DNA of 64,000 nucleotides from Arthrobacter sp. NtRootA1 (lineage in GTDB: Bacteria > Actinomycetota > Actinomycetes > Actinomycetales > Micrococcaceae): positions 2,728,001-2,792,000 of the forward strand of contig NZ_AP024630.1 of the NCBI RefSeq assembly GCF_019976975.1, given 5' to 3'. Below, piece by piece: positions 34,751 through 44,244 of this stretch; within the stretch, counting starts at the first letter, position 1, and each line of letters starts with the position of its first letter. The position numbers and the translations under genes are program-made. The notes beneath the pieces were generated by a model that did not search any database, had not been told where the DNA came from, and was given only the letters and a program-made list of their open reading frames with translations.

Positions 34751-35887
34751 ATGCCGGTATACATGAGGTCCCTCGAAACCGCAGTTCCGCCAACCATCCT
34801 CGTGCAGTCGCAGGCACGCGACGTCTTCGCAGCTCAACCGGGCCTGACAAGGCTCGGCTCGCGGTTGGTATCCACTTGCTTCGACTCAGCTGCAATAGAT
34901 ACCCGATATACCGCGGTGGAAGAGCTGAGCCTCGACGCGCATCCGGAAAATCCGCGATTCTTTGACCCCTCGACCAATCAAGTGCTGAGCCCCAGCACCA
35001 AAGTCCGGAACGAGATTTTTGCCACGGAGGCCACCAAGCTCTTTATCGAGTCCGGCAAGGCTGCCGTAGCACGCGTGCCGGACATCGACCTCGATGACAT
35101 TACTCATGTCATCACGGTGTCCTGCACGGGATTCTTCAACCCTGGTCCCGACTACAAGGTCGTCCGGGCCCTGGGACTGAACCCTGCCGTGCAGCGTTAC
35201 CACCTCGGCTTCATGGGGTGCTATGCCGCGTTTCCAGCCCTGAAGGCAGCCAAGCAGTTCTGCCTGGCAGATCCAGCCGCGGTCGTACTGGTCATCTGTG
35301 TGGAACTTTGTTCGCTACACGTGCGTACATCCAACGACCCCGACACCATCATGGGTTCGGCCATCTTCGGTGACGGTGCTGCCGCGGCCATTGTGACGTC
35401 CAAGGAACCCCAAGGGCCCGAACCGGTGATCAGGCTGGACCACTTCGAAACGGTCCTCACCCCCGTTGGTGAAGAGGCAATGGCCTGGAATATTGGCGAC
35501 GAGGGATTTGAAATGGTCTTGGGTTCCTATGTGCCCCACATCATCGAGGAGCACATCACCGGGGCGTTGGAGCCGTTGCTCGCGAAAGAGCCGCGACTGG
35601 CAGAACTCCCCTATCGCGATATAACGCACTGGGCCATTCACCCCGGTGGGCGCAGCATTCTGGACAAGGTCGAATCCAAGCTCGAACTCACCGCAGAGCA
35701 ACTGGTCCCGGCAAGGGAAACACTCAGGGAATACGGCAACATGAGTAGCGCCACCGTCCTCTTTGTTTTGAAGTACATGCTCGGGCAGCCGGCAAACCAA
35801 CGGGAGGAACCAATCTGCTCCATGGCGTTCGGTCCCGGCCTCACGGTGGAGACTGGCCTCTTTACATTGGTCTCTCCCACCCCGTGA
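34751..35887 (+). CDS. type III polyketide synthase
   Basis: 378 aa, ATG 34751. The chalcone/stilbene synthase triad is present: Cys157 in LGFMGCYAAFPAL, His297 in WAIHPGGRSILD and Asn330 in EYGNMSSAT. Type III enzymes condense malonyl-CoA onto a CoA starter. The stop overlaps the methyltransferase start (GTGA), and an FAD hydroxylase follows, a set comparable to the srs phenolic-lipid genes. Likely product is an alkylresorcinol or alkylpyrone, by inference. Confidence 0.9.
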   Translation: MPVYMRSLETAVPPTILVQSQARDVFAAQPGLTRLGSRLVSTCFDSAAIDTRYTAVEELSLDAHPENPRFFDPSTNQVLSPSTKVRNEIFATEATKLFIESGKAAVARVPDIDLDDITHVITVSCTGFFNPGPDYKVVRALGLNPAVQRYHLGFMGCYAAFPALKAAKQFCLADPAAVVLVICVELCSLHVRTSNDPDTIMGSAIFGDGAAAAIVTSKEPQGPEPVIRLDHFETVLTPVGEEAMAWNIGDEGFEMVLGSYVPHIIEEHITGALEPLLAKEPRLAELPYRDITHWAIHPGGRSILDKVESKLELTAEQLVPARETLREYGNMSSATVLFVLKYMLGQPANQREEPICSMAFGPGLTVETGLFTLVSPTP

Positions 35888-36603
35888 GCCCGTGGGGATC
35901 CCTGAAAGACAGGGACGTGGATGCCATCGAGGACATGGACCGGCCTGATTGTGACCTCCGGCGCCTGGATCGCAGTTACGCCCGCTTCCCCGCGGTTAAC
36001 CGACTCCTTTCCGGATGGCACCGGACGTACCGTGATCGCTTCCGTCCACTTCTCGCAGCCAGCGGCACGGCGTCGGTGCTGGACATCGGGTGCGGTGGTG
36101 GGGACGTCGCCCGAAGCCTGGCCGGATGGGCCGCCAAGGATGGATACACGCTGAAGGTAACTGCCATAGACCCTGACGAACGGGCATACAATTTTGCGAT
36201 CCGGGCGCCAGCGATCGAGGGCGTCACCTACCGGCAAGCGCACAGCGCCGATCTTGTCGCGGAGGGCAGGGGGTTCGATATCGTCCTCTCGAATCACATC
36301 CTCCACCATCTCGATGCTGACCAACTCGCCGGAGTCTTGAAGGACTCAGAAGTACTGTGCCGGAGGGTAGCCCTGCACAATGACCTCAAGCGGAGCAACA
36401 TCGCTTACCTTCTCTTCGCGGCCGGCTTCTGGCCTTTGGGCGTTGGCTCTTTCATCTGCGGTGATGGTTTGGTCTCCATCAGGCGCAGCTTCACCTCCGG
36501 GGAGCTCCAGTCGGTGGCCCCGGAAGGATGGAGGGTGGATCCGAACGGACCCTGGCACAACCTGCTCGTCTACGAGCCTGCCGGCAATGGATCCCGAACA
36601 TGA
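35884..36603 (+). CDS. SAM-dependent class I methyltransferase
   Basis: 239 aa from GTG 35884, overlapping the PKS stop. SAM motif I is VLDIGCGGGDVARSLAG; VTAIDPDERAYNFA is motif II, and FDIVLSNHILHHLDADQL the post-motif. Methylates a small molecule, probably the aromatic product of the PKS. The next gene starts 9 bases on. The middle gene of a three-gene operon. Confidence 0.87.
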   Translation: MSPWGSLKDRDVDAIEDMDRPDCDLRRLDRSYARFPAVNRLLSGWHRTYRDRFRPLLAASGTASVLDIGCGGGDVARSLAGWAAKDGYTLKVTAIDPDERAYNFAIRAPAIEGVTYRQAHSADLVAEGRGFDIVLSNHILHHLDADQLAGVLKDSEVLCRRVALHNDLKRSNIAYLLFAAGFWPLGVGSFICGDGLVSIRRSFTSGELQSVAPEGWRVDPNGPWHNLLVYEPAGNGSRT

Positions 36604-36612
36604 GGGCCGGAC

Positions 36613-37743
36613 GTGCTTGACGTCATCATCGTGGGTGCCGGTCCGGTCGGTTTGTTCATGGGTGCCTTGTTGCTCAAACAAGGGCACCAGATCCGAATCC
36701 TTGAACGCCGCCTGAACAAGAGCCACCGTTCCAGGGCAATAGGGATTCACCCCCCGGCGCTCACTGAACTGGACCGGGCCGGTCTATCCGCGCCGTTGTT
36801 GGCTTCCGGCGTGCGGATCGAGCGGGGCGTTGCGTACAGCAAAGGCAAAAAGATCGCCGAGCTGCCCTTTACAGGGGACCCGGACTTTCCCTTCATCCTC
36901 GCAGTGCCGCAACCAGTGACGGAGCAGACACTGGAGCAAGCGGTTCTGGCGTTGGACTCCGAGGCGATCATCCGCGGCGCAGACGTGCGCCATTTTGCCG
37001 ACGACGGCGGCACGGTCAGCGTCCGGGCGGCCTCACCTTCCGGAGAACACACCTTCACCAGCCGCCTTTTGGTGGCAGCTGACGGAGCGCACTCGCTGAT
37101 ACGTCAACGTCTTCTCCCTGGCCTTCCGGCAAGTAGCTATCCGGATAGTTATCTGATGGGAGATTTCATTGATGGGACAGGCCACGGAGACAACGCGGTC
37201 TTGTATCTGGAGCCCGAGGGGATCGTAGAGTCCTTCCCCTTGCCTGGGGATGTTCGCCGGTGGGTGGTGCGGCTTGGAGTCTCGGCCGATGGAGCGACGG
37301 CGGCAGACCTGGCTGCCTTGGTCCAAGCCCGGACCGGCGCCGTGCTGGATCCGGAAAGCAACAGCATGCTCAGCCCATTTGACGTCCAGTCCAGGCTTGC
37401 GGGCCGTATGATCCATGGCAGAACTGTGTTGTTGGGCGATGCCGCCCATGAGATCAGTCCCATTGGTGGCCAGGGCATGAACCTTGGATGGCTTGATGCT
37501 GCTGCCTTGGCACCTCTCATTGATGCCTCCCTCAGGGGACACGCTGTCGGTCGCCAGCTTCAGTTGTTCGAGAAGGACCGACGCCGGGCAGCCGCCCGCG
37601 CATCCTTGCAGGCCAGTTTGAACATGGCACTCGGAAGGCCCCTGCCTCCCCCAGTCATGGCAGCCAGGAACTCGGTTTTTACATATGCCTTGGAATTTCC
37701 CACTGTCTCAGCGTTGGTGGAGCGGCGATTCACGATGCGCTAG
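36613..37743 (+). CDS. FAD-dependent aromatic hydroxylase
   Basis: 376 aa from GTG 36613. VIIVGAGPVGLFMGALLLKQ is the N-terminal FAD dinucleotide motif. LLVAADGAHSLIRQRLLPGL is the DG motif, and LLGDAAHEISPIGGQGMNLG the second FAD motif of group A flavoprotein monooxygenases (PHBH type). It may hydroxylate the polyketide ring to a hydroquinone or quinone, as SrsC does in Streptomyces. It is last in the operon. Confidence 0.88.
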   Translation: MLDVIIVGAGPVGLFMGALLLKQGHQIRILERRLNKSHRSRAIGIHPPALTELDRAGLSAPLLASGVRIERGVAYSKGKKIAELPFTGDPDFPFILAVPQPVTEQTLEQAVLALDSEAIIRGADVRHFADDGGTVSVRAASPSGEHTFTSRLLVAADGAHSLIRQRLLPGLPASSYPDSYLMGDFIDGTGHGDNAVLYLEPEGIVESFPLPGDVRRWVVRLGVSADGATAADLAALVQARTGAVLDPESNSMLSPFDVQSRLAGRMIHGRTVLLGDAAHEISPIGGQGMNLGWLDAAALAPLIDASLRGHAVGRQLQLFEKDRRRAAARASLQASLNMALGRPLPPPVMAARNSVFTYALEFPTVSALVERRFTMR

Positions 37744-37752
37744 GGTGCGTGT

Positions 37753-38196
37753 TCATTCAGGACGTTCCTTGTTATTAAGAAAGTTCCCTTGTTCAGGGAG
37801 TGTGTAGTAGCAGTCGTAGGTGTCCTGGCTGACAATTAAACCGTCCCGCAGCTCAAATACAGCAGTGCTCCGCGCACGTACGGTTTCGCCGGCGTCCCAA
37901 TGCGGCAGGTCCAGGAGCAACGTGGCTGACCAGTTCATCTCCACGACTACCCGGTTGCCTTCGCAAGTAGTGCGGGCTACCTCAAATCTCTGGTTCGCCA
38001 CAATGTTCTTACTGTGATCCGCGCCAGTGAGGGTCTCCTGAAGGGTCCTGACGGACCCGGTCTTGGACAGGGCGTGCGGCCATTCCGTAAGTGTGAAGTC
38101 GTGGGCCAGATACGGGCTGATCTCAGCGGCTCCGCCACCGGACTCAACCGTCCTGATAAACCCGAGTACATGGTCCAGGGGGTTGCTTTCGCTCAT
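37753..38196 (-). CDS. SnoaL-like (NTF2-fold) protein
   Basis: 147 aa, ATG 38196. FIRTVESGGGAAEISPYLAH and the C-terminal VRARSTAVFELRDGLIVSQ with YDCYYT fit the SnoaL/NTF2-like cone fold. Such proteins are small cyclases, isomerases or uncharacterised ligand binders. Convergent with the PKS operon, ending 9 bases from it. No catalytic assignment. Confidence 0.72.
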   Translation of the reverse strand: MSESNPLDHVLGFIRTVESGGGAAEISPYLAHDFTLTEWPHALSKTGSVRTLQETLTGADHSKNIVANQRFEVARTTCEGNRVVVEMNWSATLLLDLPHWDAGETVRARSTAVFELRDGLIVSQDTYDCYYTLPEQGNFLNNKERPE

Positions 38197-38294
38197 CCGA
38201 CGAGCCTAGCTGAACGCGGAGGCCAAAGCCCGGCAAGGGCGAACCCGGAGCAGGGAACGGGCGCGAAGAGGAGCCTTCGCGTTAGGCTCAAGTC

Positions 38295-38972
38295 ATGACG
38301 CAGCAACCTCACTCCGAGGCGCCCAGCCCCGCCACCGACTTCAATCCCCTCCAGATCAGGGACGCAGTCCGGCGGCTACTTGAAACAGAGGAACTTCCGC
38401 CGATTGTTCAAGCCGGGCACCCCGTCCTCCGGCAACAGGCGGCGCCATATGACGGCCAGCTTGATGGCGCTGAATTGGAGGCGCTCATAGAGCGGATGCG
38501 TGAGGTCATGCATGCGGCGCCGGGGGTTGGACTGGCGGCTCCTCAGTTGGGCATTCCGTTGCAGTTGGCAGTCCTTGAAGACAAGTACGAGGTGGATCCG
38601 GAGTCGGCAACGGTCCGGCATAGGGAGCCGCTGGAGTTCATGGCTGTCCTCAACCCGCAATATCGTCCTCTGGGAAGCGAGACAGCGTCCTTCTATGAGG
38701 GATGCCTGTCCGTCAGCGGCTATCAAGCGGTGGTCACCAGATACCGCAACGTGGAACTGAGTTACCTCACGCCAGAGGGACGTCCGGTGGAGGAATGGTT
38801 CTCAGGGTGGCAGGCACGCATAGTGCAGCACGAAACGGACCACGTGCAGGGAATTCTTTACGTGGACAAGGCAGAACTGCGGTCGCTTTGCAGCAACGCG
38901 GAACACTCCCTACGGTGGTCCAATCCGGACATTGAGGACGCGCGCCGGACCCTCGGTTTCCTGCACGGCTAG
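38295..38972 (+). CDS. def: peptide deformylase
   Basis: 225 aa, ATG 38295. The three deformylase motifs are present: PGVGLAAPQLG, YEGCLSVSG (metal Cys) and QHETDHVQGILY (metal His pair, catalytic Glu). An N-terminal extension of about 40 residues precedes the conserved core. Removes the N-formyl group from nascent proteins, with Fe2+ or Zn2+. Convergent with the S9 peptidase gene. Confidence 0.92.
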   Translation: MTQQPHSEAPSPATDFNPLQIRDAVRRLLETEELPPIVQAGHPVLRQQAAPYDGQLDGAELEALIERMREVMHAAPGVGLAAPQLGIPLQLAVLEDKYEVDPESATVRHREPLEFMAVLNPQYRPLGSETASFYEGCLSVSGYQAVVTRYRNVELSYLTPEGRPVEEWFSGWQARIVQHETDHVQGILYVDKAELRSLCSNAEHSLRWSNPDIEDARRTLGFLHG

Positions 38973-38989
38973 CTGGTCCGTAGCGGGCT

Positions 38990-41005
38990 TCAGCCCGTCA
39001 CGCGGTTTGATGCAGTCGGCAGATACCTGGCCCACCAGGCAAGGATGTGCTCGAACCGCTGCTTGCGGTGATGCGGTGTCCCGGAACGCGACAATTCGTG
39101 GTCTTCGCCCGGGAAGACGAGTAACGACGTCTCAATTCCCCTCTCCTTGAGGAGCGCGTAGTACCGCTGCCCTTGTTCGAGGGGACACCGAAGATCGTTT
39201 TCGCTGTGGATCACCAGGGTCGGTGTCACGACGGAGTCAGCTACGGCCAAGGGGCTTTGTGCCACAAGCTGACCGGGTGTGGCGCCAGCGTACTCGCCGC
39301 CAAAAAACCAGCCGATGTCAGAAGTGCCGGCAAAGCTGACAGGGTCCAGGAATCCGCGTTCGACAATTGCCCCTTTGAAGCGGTGATCGTGTGCGATGGT
39401 CCAGGCCGTGAGGTAACCGCCATAGGATCCGCCCATGATGCCCACGCTATCGGCGTCCAAGATTGCATGGGCGGACAAGGCAGCATCCAGGAAGGCGAGT
39501 ACGTCCTGCATGTCCGCTGTCCCCATTCGCTCCTTGATAACCCGTCCATGGGATTGTCCGTAGCCTGAGGAGCCCCGCGGATTGCACATCACTACCGCGT
39601 ATCCTGCAGCTGCATAGACTTGCGCTTCGTCAAAGAAGGCTCCCGTGTATTGGGAAAACGGACCTCCATGGATACTCAGCAGGACAGGGTGTGGTCCGGG
39701 TCCGTCGGGCAGCACCAACCAACCGTTCACGGGGTATCCGTCGTCGGCGATTGCCTGGAAATCCAGCGGCTCACTGACCCTTGAGCTATTCCGTAGTTCC
39801 GCAGAGAAGTCTGTCAGCAGGCGCAGTTCACCACGCTCCAGGGAGCCGACGTCGCCAGCGGTGGACGCGTCCAGGAAGCTCACGGCAATTTCACCATTGG
39901 CAGCAACTGTGGCTCCGGTGACCACGCGGGCGCCATGCACCAGTGGCGTAAGGCTTCCCGCCGCCGTGACATCGAGGAGCTCCACGCTGCCCAATGCTGT
40001 GTTCAGGACCAGGACGCTGTCCGGTCCGCTCGGTTCCAGCGGACCTGAGATGTCCAAATGCTCGACGTCGGTGAGGGCAACGGCATCTCCCCCGGCGACG
40101 GGCATTGAATAGAGGACGCTGTTGCGCGCGACAAAATCCCGTCCTGTATCGCCAAGGTCCTGTGCGGTGAAGAAGAGCGAGCGGCCATCGGTGGACGCCC
40201 GCACGGCCGTGACGGTCTGCAGTTTTGGGTTGTGGGGTTTGATGAGCTCTGGTTCGCCGCCCGTTGCGTCAATCCGGTACACGGACGTTACGAGGTCGTC
40301 ATCATGCCCGTCGTGTAGGGCAGCTATGAAGTAAACGAACCTGCCGTCGGCGGAGAAACACGGCGCCTCATGGTCTGATTCGCCAAACGTCGTCTGCCTG
40401 GCATCGGGAACCCCGGTTACCTTGGCACCCGGCCGTTCGTGGGCGGCTCTGCCGCGGGGAATGACCACAGGCTCGCCACCTAATTCCGGCACGTCAACCA
40501 CAAACAGTTGCTGGCGCTGGTCCAGGACGTACCCCACGCCGTTCATCCGGTACTGGTTCACGGCGATAAGCCGGGCGTCTTCGCTGCCGGAAGTAACGCC
40601 GTCGACCGTTCCATAGCGGCCCGGTTCCGCAACACGGCTGGTGAAGACCACCCGATGGGAATCCGGAGCCCACGCAAACCCGCTGACCCCGCCGTGCTGA
40701 TCCGTTACCTGCTGCGGTTCGCCCCCTGCCGACTCCACAACAAACAGTTGCGCTTTTCCCTCTGCATCGCTGCGCAGGAAGGCCAAAACCAGGCCGTCAG
40801 GCGAGAAAGCCGGGGAAGTGTCCCTGAACCCGCGGGTGATGCGTCGTGGGCGCTTGTTGGTGTCCAGCGGTACGTTCCACAATTGACCAACGTAAGCATC
40901 GGCGTCGAAATCAGGCCTGACCACGGATACCACCGCTTTAGTACCGTCCGGATGGATGGCAGGGGCGGAGACGGAGTTCAACAAAGGCAGCTGCTCGGGT
41001 TTCAC
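38990..41005 (-). CDS. S9 prolyl oligopeptidase-family peptidase
   Basis: 671 aa from GTG 41005, chosen because the frame upstream (to 41272) overlaps the divergent methyltransferase and is not family-like. An N-terminal seven-bladed propeller (HPDGTKAVVSVVRPDFDADA onward) is followed by an alpha/beta-hydrolase domain with Ser in GIMGGSYGGYLTAW, Asp in HSENDLRCPLEQ and His in FPGEDHELSRSG. It is a cytoplasmic acylaminoacyl- or dipeptidyl-peptidase-like enzyme. Confidence 0.88.
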   Translation of the reverse strand: MKPEQLPLLNSVSAPAIHPDGTKAVVSVVRPDFDADAYVGQLWNVPLDTNKRPRRITRGFRDTSPAFSPDGLVLAFLRSDAEGKAQLFVVESAGGEPQQVTDQHGGVSGFAWAPDSHRVVFTSRVAEPGRYGTVDGVTSGSEDARLIAVNQYRMNGVGYVLDQRQQLFVVDVPELGGEPVVIPRGRAAHERPGAKVTGVPDARQTTFGESDHEAPCFSADGRFVYFIAALHDGHDDDLVTSVYRIDATGGEPELIKPHNPKLQTVTAVRASTDGRSLFFTAQDLGDTGRDFVARNSVLYSMPVAGGDAVALTDVEHLDISGPLEPSGPDSVLVLNTALGSVELLDVTAAGSLTPLVHGARVVTGATVAANGEIAVSFLDASTAGDVGSLERGELRLLTDFSAELRNSSRVSEPLDFQAIADDGYPVNGWLVLPDGPGPHPVLLSIHGGPFSQYTGAFFDEAQVYAAAGYAVVMCNPRGSSGYGQSHGRVIKERMGTADMQDVLAFLDAALSAHAILDADSVGIMGGSYGGYLTAWTIAHDHRFKGAIVERGFLDPVSFAGTSDIGWFFGGEYAGATPGQLVAQSPLAVADSVVTPTLVIHSENDLRCPLEQGQRYYALLKERGIETSLLVFPGEDHELSRSGTPHHRKQRFEHILAWWARYLPTASNRVTG

Positions 41006-41074
41006 CTTGGTGAGCCTAGCCCCGCCGCCCTGGCGCAGGCACCAGACACTCCGGCCCACCGTAGGATTGAATCC

Positions 41075-41929
41075 ATGTTGTCCGATGCCGTTGCCGCCCT
41101 CCGTTGTCCCGTTTGCGAAGGGCGGTTTCAGCTTGTCGAGGATCCGCAGCGGAGGCTCGTTTGCGGCTCCGGGCATGTATTCGACGCCGCGAAGCAAGGT
41201 TACTTCAACCTGCTGACAGGTAAGGGCACAGTCTTCGAAGCTGATTCGGCGGAGATGGTGGGAGCCCGGCATCGATTCCTAGACAGCGGACATTACGCTG
41301 CTTTGGCCCAGCGAGTCGCTGGCCTGGCAGCCGCATCGCTGCAGCGGCCCGGGGCCGTGGTTCTCGACGCCGGCACGGGCACCGGGCACTACCTCCACAG
41401 TGTCCTGGAAAGCACTCCGGCTTCTGCGATAGGCCTGGACATCTCCAAATTCGCACTCCGCCGCGCTGCACGGCTCAACGGGGATGCTGCCAACCTCGTC
41501 TGGGATATTTGGCGTCCGTTTCCCGTAGCCGATGACGCGGTGGACGTGATCCTGGTGGTGTTCGCTCCAAGGAATCCGCCGGAGTTCGCCCGGGTGCTGC
41601 GACCCGGTGGAAAGCTGATTGTGGTGACACCGCAGCAAGGACACCTGGCTGAAATCGCTGCCCGCACCGGAATGCTCAGTATTGAGGAAGGCAAGGCCGA
41701 GCGTTTGGCTGAATCCCTGGGCGGCTATTTCCACGCGGATTCAACGTACAACCTGGACGTGCCGCTCACCCTCACGGGCTCCGAGCTGGCCGACATCGCC
41801 TATATGGGACCGGCCGGTCACCACATCAAGCCCGAAGAACTCGCACTGCTGGCCGGCGAGGATAGAGCCGCAGCAACCACGGCGAAGTTCCGTATCAGCC
41901 TCTTCACAGTGGGTGCTTCGGCTTCCTGA
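41075..41929 (+). CDS. RlmA-like 23S rRNA methyltransferase
   Basis: 284 aa, ATG 41075. An N-terminal zinc-binding part (LRCPVCEGRFQLVEDPQRR, CGSGHVFDAAKQGYFNLL) precedes SAM motif VVLDAGTGTGHYLHSVL. This order is specific to the RlmA/TlrB family, which methylates G745 or G748 in domain II of 23S rRNA and can affect macrolide or tylosin susceptibility. Divergent from the S9 peptidase. Confidence 0.8.
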   Translation: MLSDAVAALRCPVCEGRFQLVEDPQRRLVCGSGHVFDAAKQGYFNLLTGKGTVFEADSAEMVGARHRFLDSGHYAALAQRVAGLAAASLQRPGAVVLDAGTGTGHYLHSVLESTPASAIGLDISKFALRRAARLNGDAANLVWDIWRPFPVADDAVDVILVVFAPRNPPEFARVLRPGGKLIVVTPQQGHLAEIAARTGMLSIEEGKAERLAESLGGYFHADSTYNLDVPLTLTGSELADIAYMGPAGHHIKPEELALLAGEDRAAATTAKFRISLFTVGASAS

Positions 41930-42012
41930 CGAGGAACTCGGCGTCGGGCTAGGATGGAGGAACAGCGACTGTGATCCCGTCTTCGACGGGGTCCGGGACC
42001 AAGGGGGAAATG

Positions 42013-42474
42013 ATGTTTGAATGGCTCGGCGAGAATTGGTGGGCTCTCTGGCTCACGGTCTTCCTCGCGTTCGCGGTGGTGGAGATGCTCACACTCGACC
42101 TCTTCTTCATCATGCTCGGCGGAGGCGCGCTGGCAGGGCTCATTGCCGACTTCGCCGGGGCGGATTTCTGGCTCCAGATCGTCATCTTCAGCGTGGTCTC
42201 CCTCTTGATGATCGCTTTCGTGCGGCCGGTCGCCTTGAAACACCTGCATAAGGGACCAGCAGAACAGCGGACGAACATCGACCGGCTTATCGGACAGCCC
42301 GCCCTCGTCATAGAAGCCGTCACGGGCACCAGCGGCCTGGTAAAGATCGGCGGCGACGTCTGGAGCGCGCGCAGCACCGCCGGAGTCCTCGACGCCGGCG
42401 CCACCGTTCAGGTCACCAGGATTGACGGCGCGACGGCGGTAGTAGCCTCGCCTGCCGAAAACAGCCCGCGCTGA
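42013..42474 (+). CDS. NfeD-family membrane protein
   Basis: 153 aa from ATG 42013 (ATG 42010 is also possible). Two or three helices (LWLTVFLAFAVVEMLTLDLF; LQIVIFSVVSLLMIAFVRPV) are followed by an OB-fold domain (IGQPALVIEAVTGTSG ... VQVTRIDGATAVVAS). NfeD proteins partner with SPFH/stomatin proteins, and the next gene encodes one. Likely works in membrane microdomain organisation. Confidence 0.86.
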   Translation: MFEWLGENWWALWLTVFLAFAVVEMLTLDLFFIMLGGGALAGLIADFAGADFWLQIVIFSVVSLLMIAFVRPVALKHLHKGPAEQRTNIDRLIGQPALVIEAVTGTSGLVKIGGDVWSARSTAGVLDAGATVQVTRIDGATAVVASPAENSPR

Positions 42475-42570
42475 TTCGAACCGGAAAACCAGAATTCTGC
42501 GGATAACGGGCTGGCAACCTGCCCGCAAAAGGCCAAAGCAAGCCACGCAATTGGGGAATCAAGGAGACGC

Positions 42571-43566
42571 ATGGACGGTTTAGGAGGAACAGCGGCAGCA
42601 GTTGTGCTGATTGTTCTCGTCATTTTTGTCATCATCGTGTTGGTCCGCTCGGTAAGGATCATCCCGCAGGCACGTGCCGGCGTCGTTGAACGCCTCGGCA
42701 AGTACCAGCGCACGCTCAACCCGGGCCTTACCATCCTGATTCCGTTCGTCGACAGGCTCCTGCCGTTGCTCGACCTCCGCGAGCAGGTGGTGTCCTTCCC
42801 GCCGCAGCCAGTCATCACCGAGGACAACCTCGTGGTTTCGATCGACACCGTGGTCTACTTCCAGGTAACGGACCCCCGCGCAGCTACCTACGAGATCGCC
42901 AACTACATCCAGGCGGTAGAGCAGCTGACCACCACCACGCTTCGTAACGTGGTGGGTGGCCTCAACCTGGAAGAGGCACTAACCTCCCGTGACCAGATCA
43001 ATGGCCAGCTACGTGGAGTGTTGGACGAAGCCACAGGCCGCTGGGGCATCCGCGTTTCGCGTGTGGAACTGAAGGCTATTGATCCGCCCCACTCCATCCA
43101 GGACTCGATGGAAAAGCAGATGCGTGCAGAGCGCGACCGTCGAGCAGCGATCCTGACTGCTGAGGGAACCAAGCAGTCGCAAATCCTTACAGCCGAAGGC
43201 CAGCGCCAAGCGGCCATCCTCGCAGCTGAAGGTGATGCGAAGGCCGCCATCCTTCGGGCCGACGGTGAAGCCCAGGCCATTCAGAAAGTCTTTGACGCGA
43301 TCCACAAGGGCAACCCCGACCAGAAGCTTTTGGCTTACCAGTACCTGCAGACGCTACCCAAGCTCGCTGAGGGCAGTTCCAATAAGCTGTGGATCATCCC
43401 CAGCGAAGTTGGCGAGGCCTTGAAGGGCATTGGGAGTGCGCTCGGAGGCGCCAACGGCGACACCGATGCTACTGGCTTCTTTGGCGGCAGCAACAAAGCT
43501 GCGGGCTCGGAGCCGGCAGCCCCGGTGGAATCCACCACGGCAGCACACTCAAGGCCAACAGAGTAA
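42571..43566 (+). CDS. SPFH/band 7 (stomatin-like) protein
   Basis: 331 aa, ATG 42571 after AAGGAG. An N-terminal hydrophobic anchor (VVLIVLVIFVIIVLV) is followed by the band 7 domain (AGVVERLGKYQRTLNPGLTI, VISIDTVVYFQVTDPRAATY-like) and an Ala/Glu-rich coiled coil with repeats ILTAEG-xx-QAAILAAEGDAKA. Forms large membrane-bound oligomers that scaffold proteins. It is downstream of NfeD, the usual pairing. Confidence 0.9.
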   Translation: MDGLGGTAAAVVLIVLVIFVIIVLVRSVRIIPQARAGVVERLGKYQRTLNPGLTILIPFVDRLLPLLDLREQVVSFPPQPVITEDNLVVSIDTVVYFQVTDPRAATYEIANYIQAVEQLTTTTLRNVVGGLNLEEALTSRDQINGQLRGVLDEATGRWGIRVSRVELKAIDPPHSIQDSMEKQMRAERDRRAAILTAEGTKQSQILTAEGQRQAAILAAEGDAKAAILRADGEAQAIQKVFDAIHKGNPDQKLLAYQYLQTLPKLAEGSSNKLWIIPSEVGEALKGIGSALGGANGDTDATGFFGGSNKAAGSEPAAPVESTTAAHSRPTE

Positions 43567-43631
43567 CTCTGTTGTGAGGCAGTTGAGCGGTCAGCCAAAT
43601 GGCTGGCCGCTCATCGCGTTTTGCACTGCTT

Positions 43632-43661
43632 TTGGGTACTGACCATCGATCCGCGTATAAT
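43632..43661 (+). promoter_or_regulatory. promoter for rbpA
   Basis: An exact TATAAT at 43656-43661 follows TTGGGT at 43632-43637 with an 18-base spacer. It lies about 160 bases upstream of rbpA. Confidence 0.5.
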
Positions 43662-43822
43662 GGGATATTTGTCCGGCTGGTTCAGTGTTGATGGAACATT
43701 AAAGCTTGGCCAGGCGTTGCAATTAGTGATGCAAGGTGTGCAGAAGTAGTCCGTAGGGACCGTGAAAACGGCTTACGGCTAGCGCGGAGTTCAGGCTCCG
43801 CGAACAGACAGAGGGAGTAATC

Positions 43823-44170
43823 ATGAGCGATCGCAGCCTGCGGGGTATGCGTCTTGGCGCCCAAAGCATGGAAACCGAGTCCGGCGTTGAACCGGCACCG
43901 CGCCAGCGGGTTGAATACCGCTGCGAGGACGGCGAGCAGGTCTTCGTCACCTTCTCTGCTGAAGCCGAGATCCCCCCTGTTTGGGTTTCCAAGACTGGCA
44001 AGGAAGCCTTGCTCGTAGACGGCGAGCGTCCCGTGGATGCCAACGAGAAGGCCGTCCGTACCCACTGGGACATGCTCCTGGAACGCCGCAGCCTTCCGGA
44101 GCTGGAGCAGATCCTTGAGGATCGTTTGAACATCCTGCGTGAGCGCCGCGGAGAGCGCCGCTCAGCTTAG
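43823..44170 (+). CDS. rbpA: RNA polymerase-binding protein RbpA
   Basis: 115 aa, ATG 43823 after AGGGAG. RSLRGMRLGAQSMETESGVE, YRCEDGEQVFVTFSAEAEIP and the sigma-interaction tail LPELEQILEDRLNILRERRG define RbpA, an actinobacterial protein that stabilises sigma-A/RNA polymerase open complexes. The second zinc-ligand pair (CxxC) of some orthologues is replaced by VSKTG, so only one Cys remains. A terminator follows. Confidence 0.92.
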   Translation: MSDRSLRGMRLGAQSMETESGVEPAPRQRVEYRCEDGEQVFVTFSAEAEIPPVWVSKTGKEALLVDGERPVDANEKAVRTHWDMLLERRSLPELEQILEDRLNILRERRGERRSA

Positions 44171-44188
44171 TCTTCAAACTCAAGCAAA

Positions 44189-44226
44189 AAGGCCGGACCG
44201 GCTCCTTTGGGAACCGGTCCGGCCTT
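44189..44226 (+). terminator. bidirectional terminator
   Basis: AAGGCCGGACCGG (44189-44201) pairs with CCGGTCCGGCCTT (44214-44226), with A-run before and TTTT after, between convergent rbpA and the mannosyltransferase gene. Confidence 0.85.
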
Positions 44227-44244
44227 TTCTTGTGGAAGCTATCT

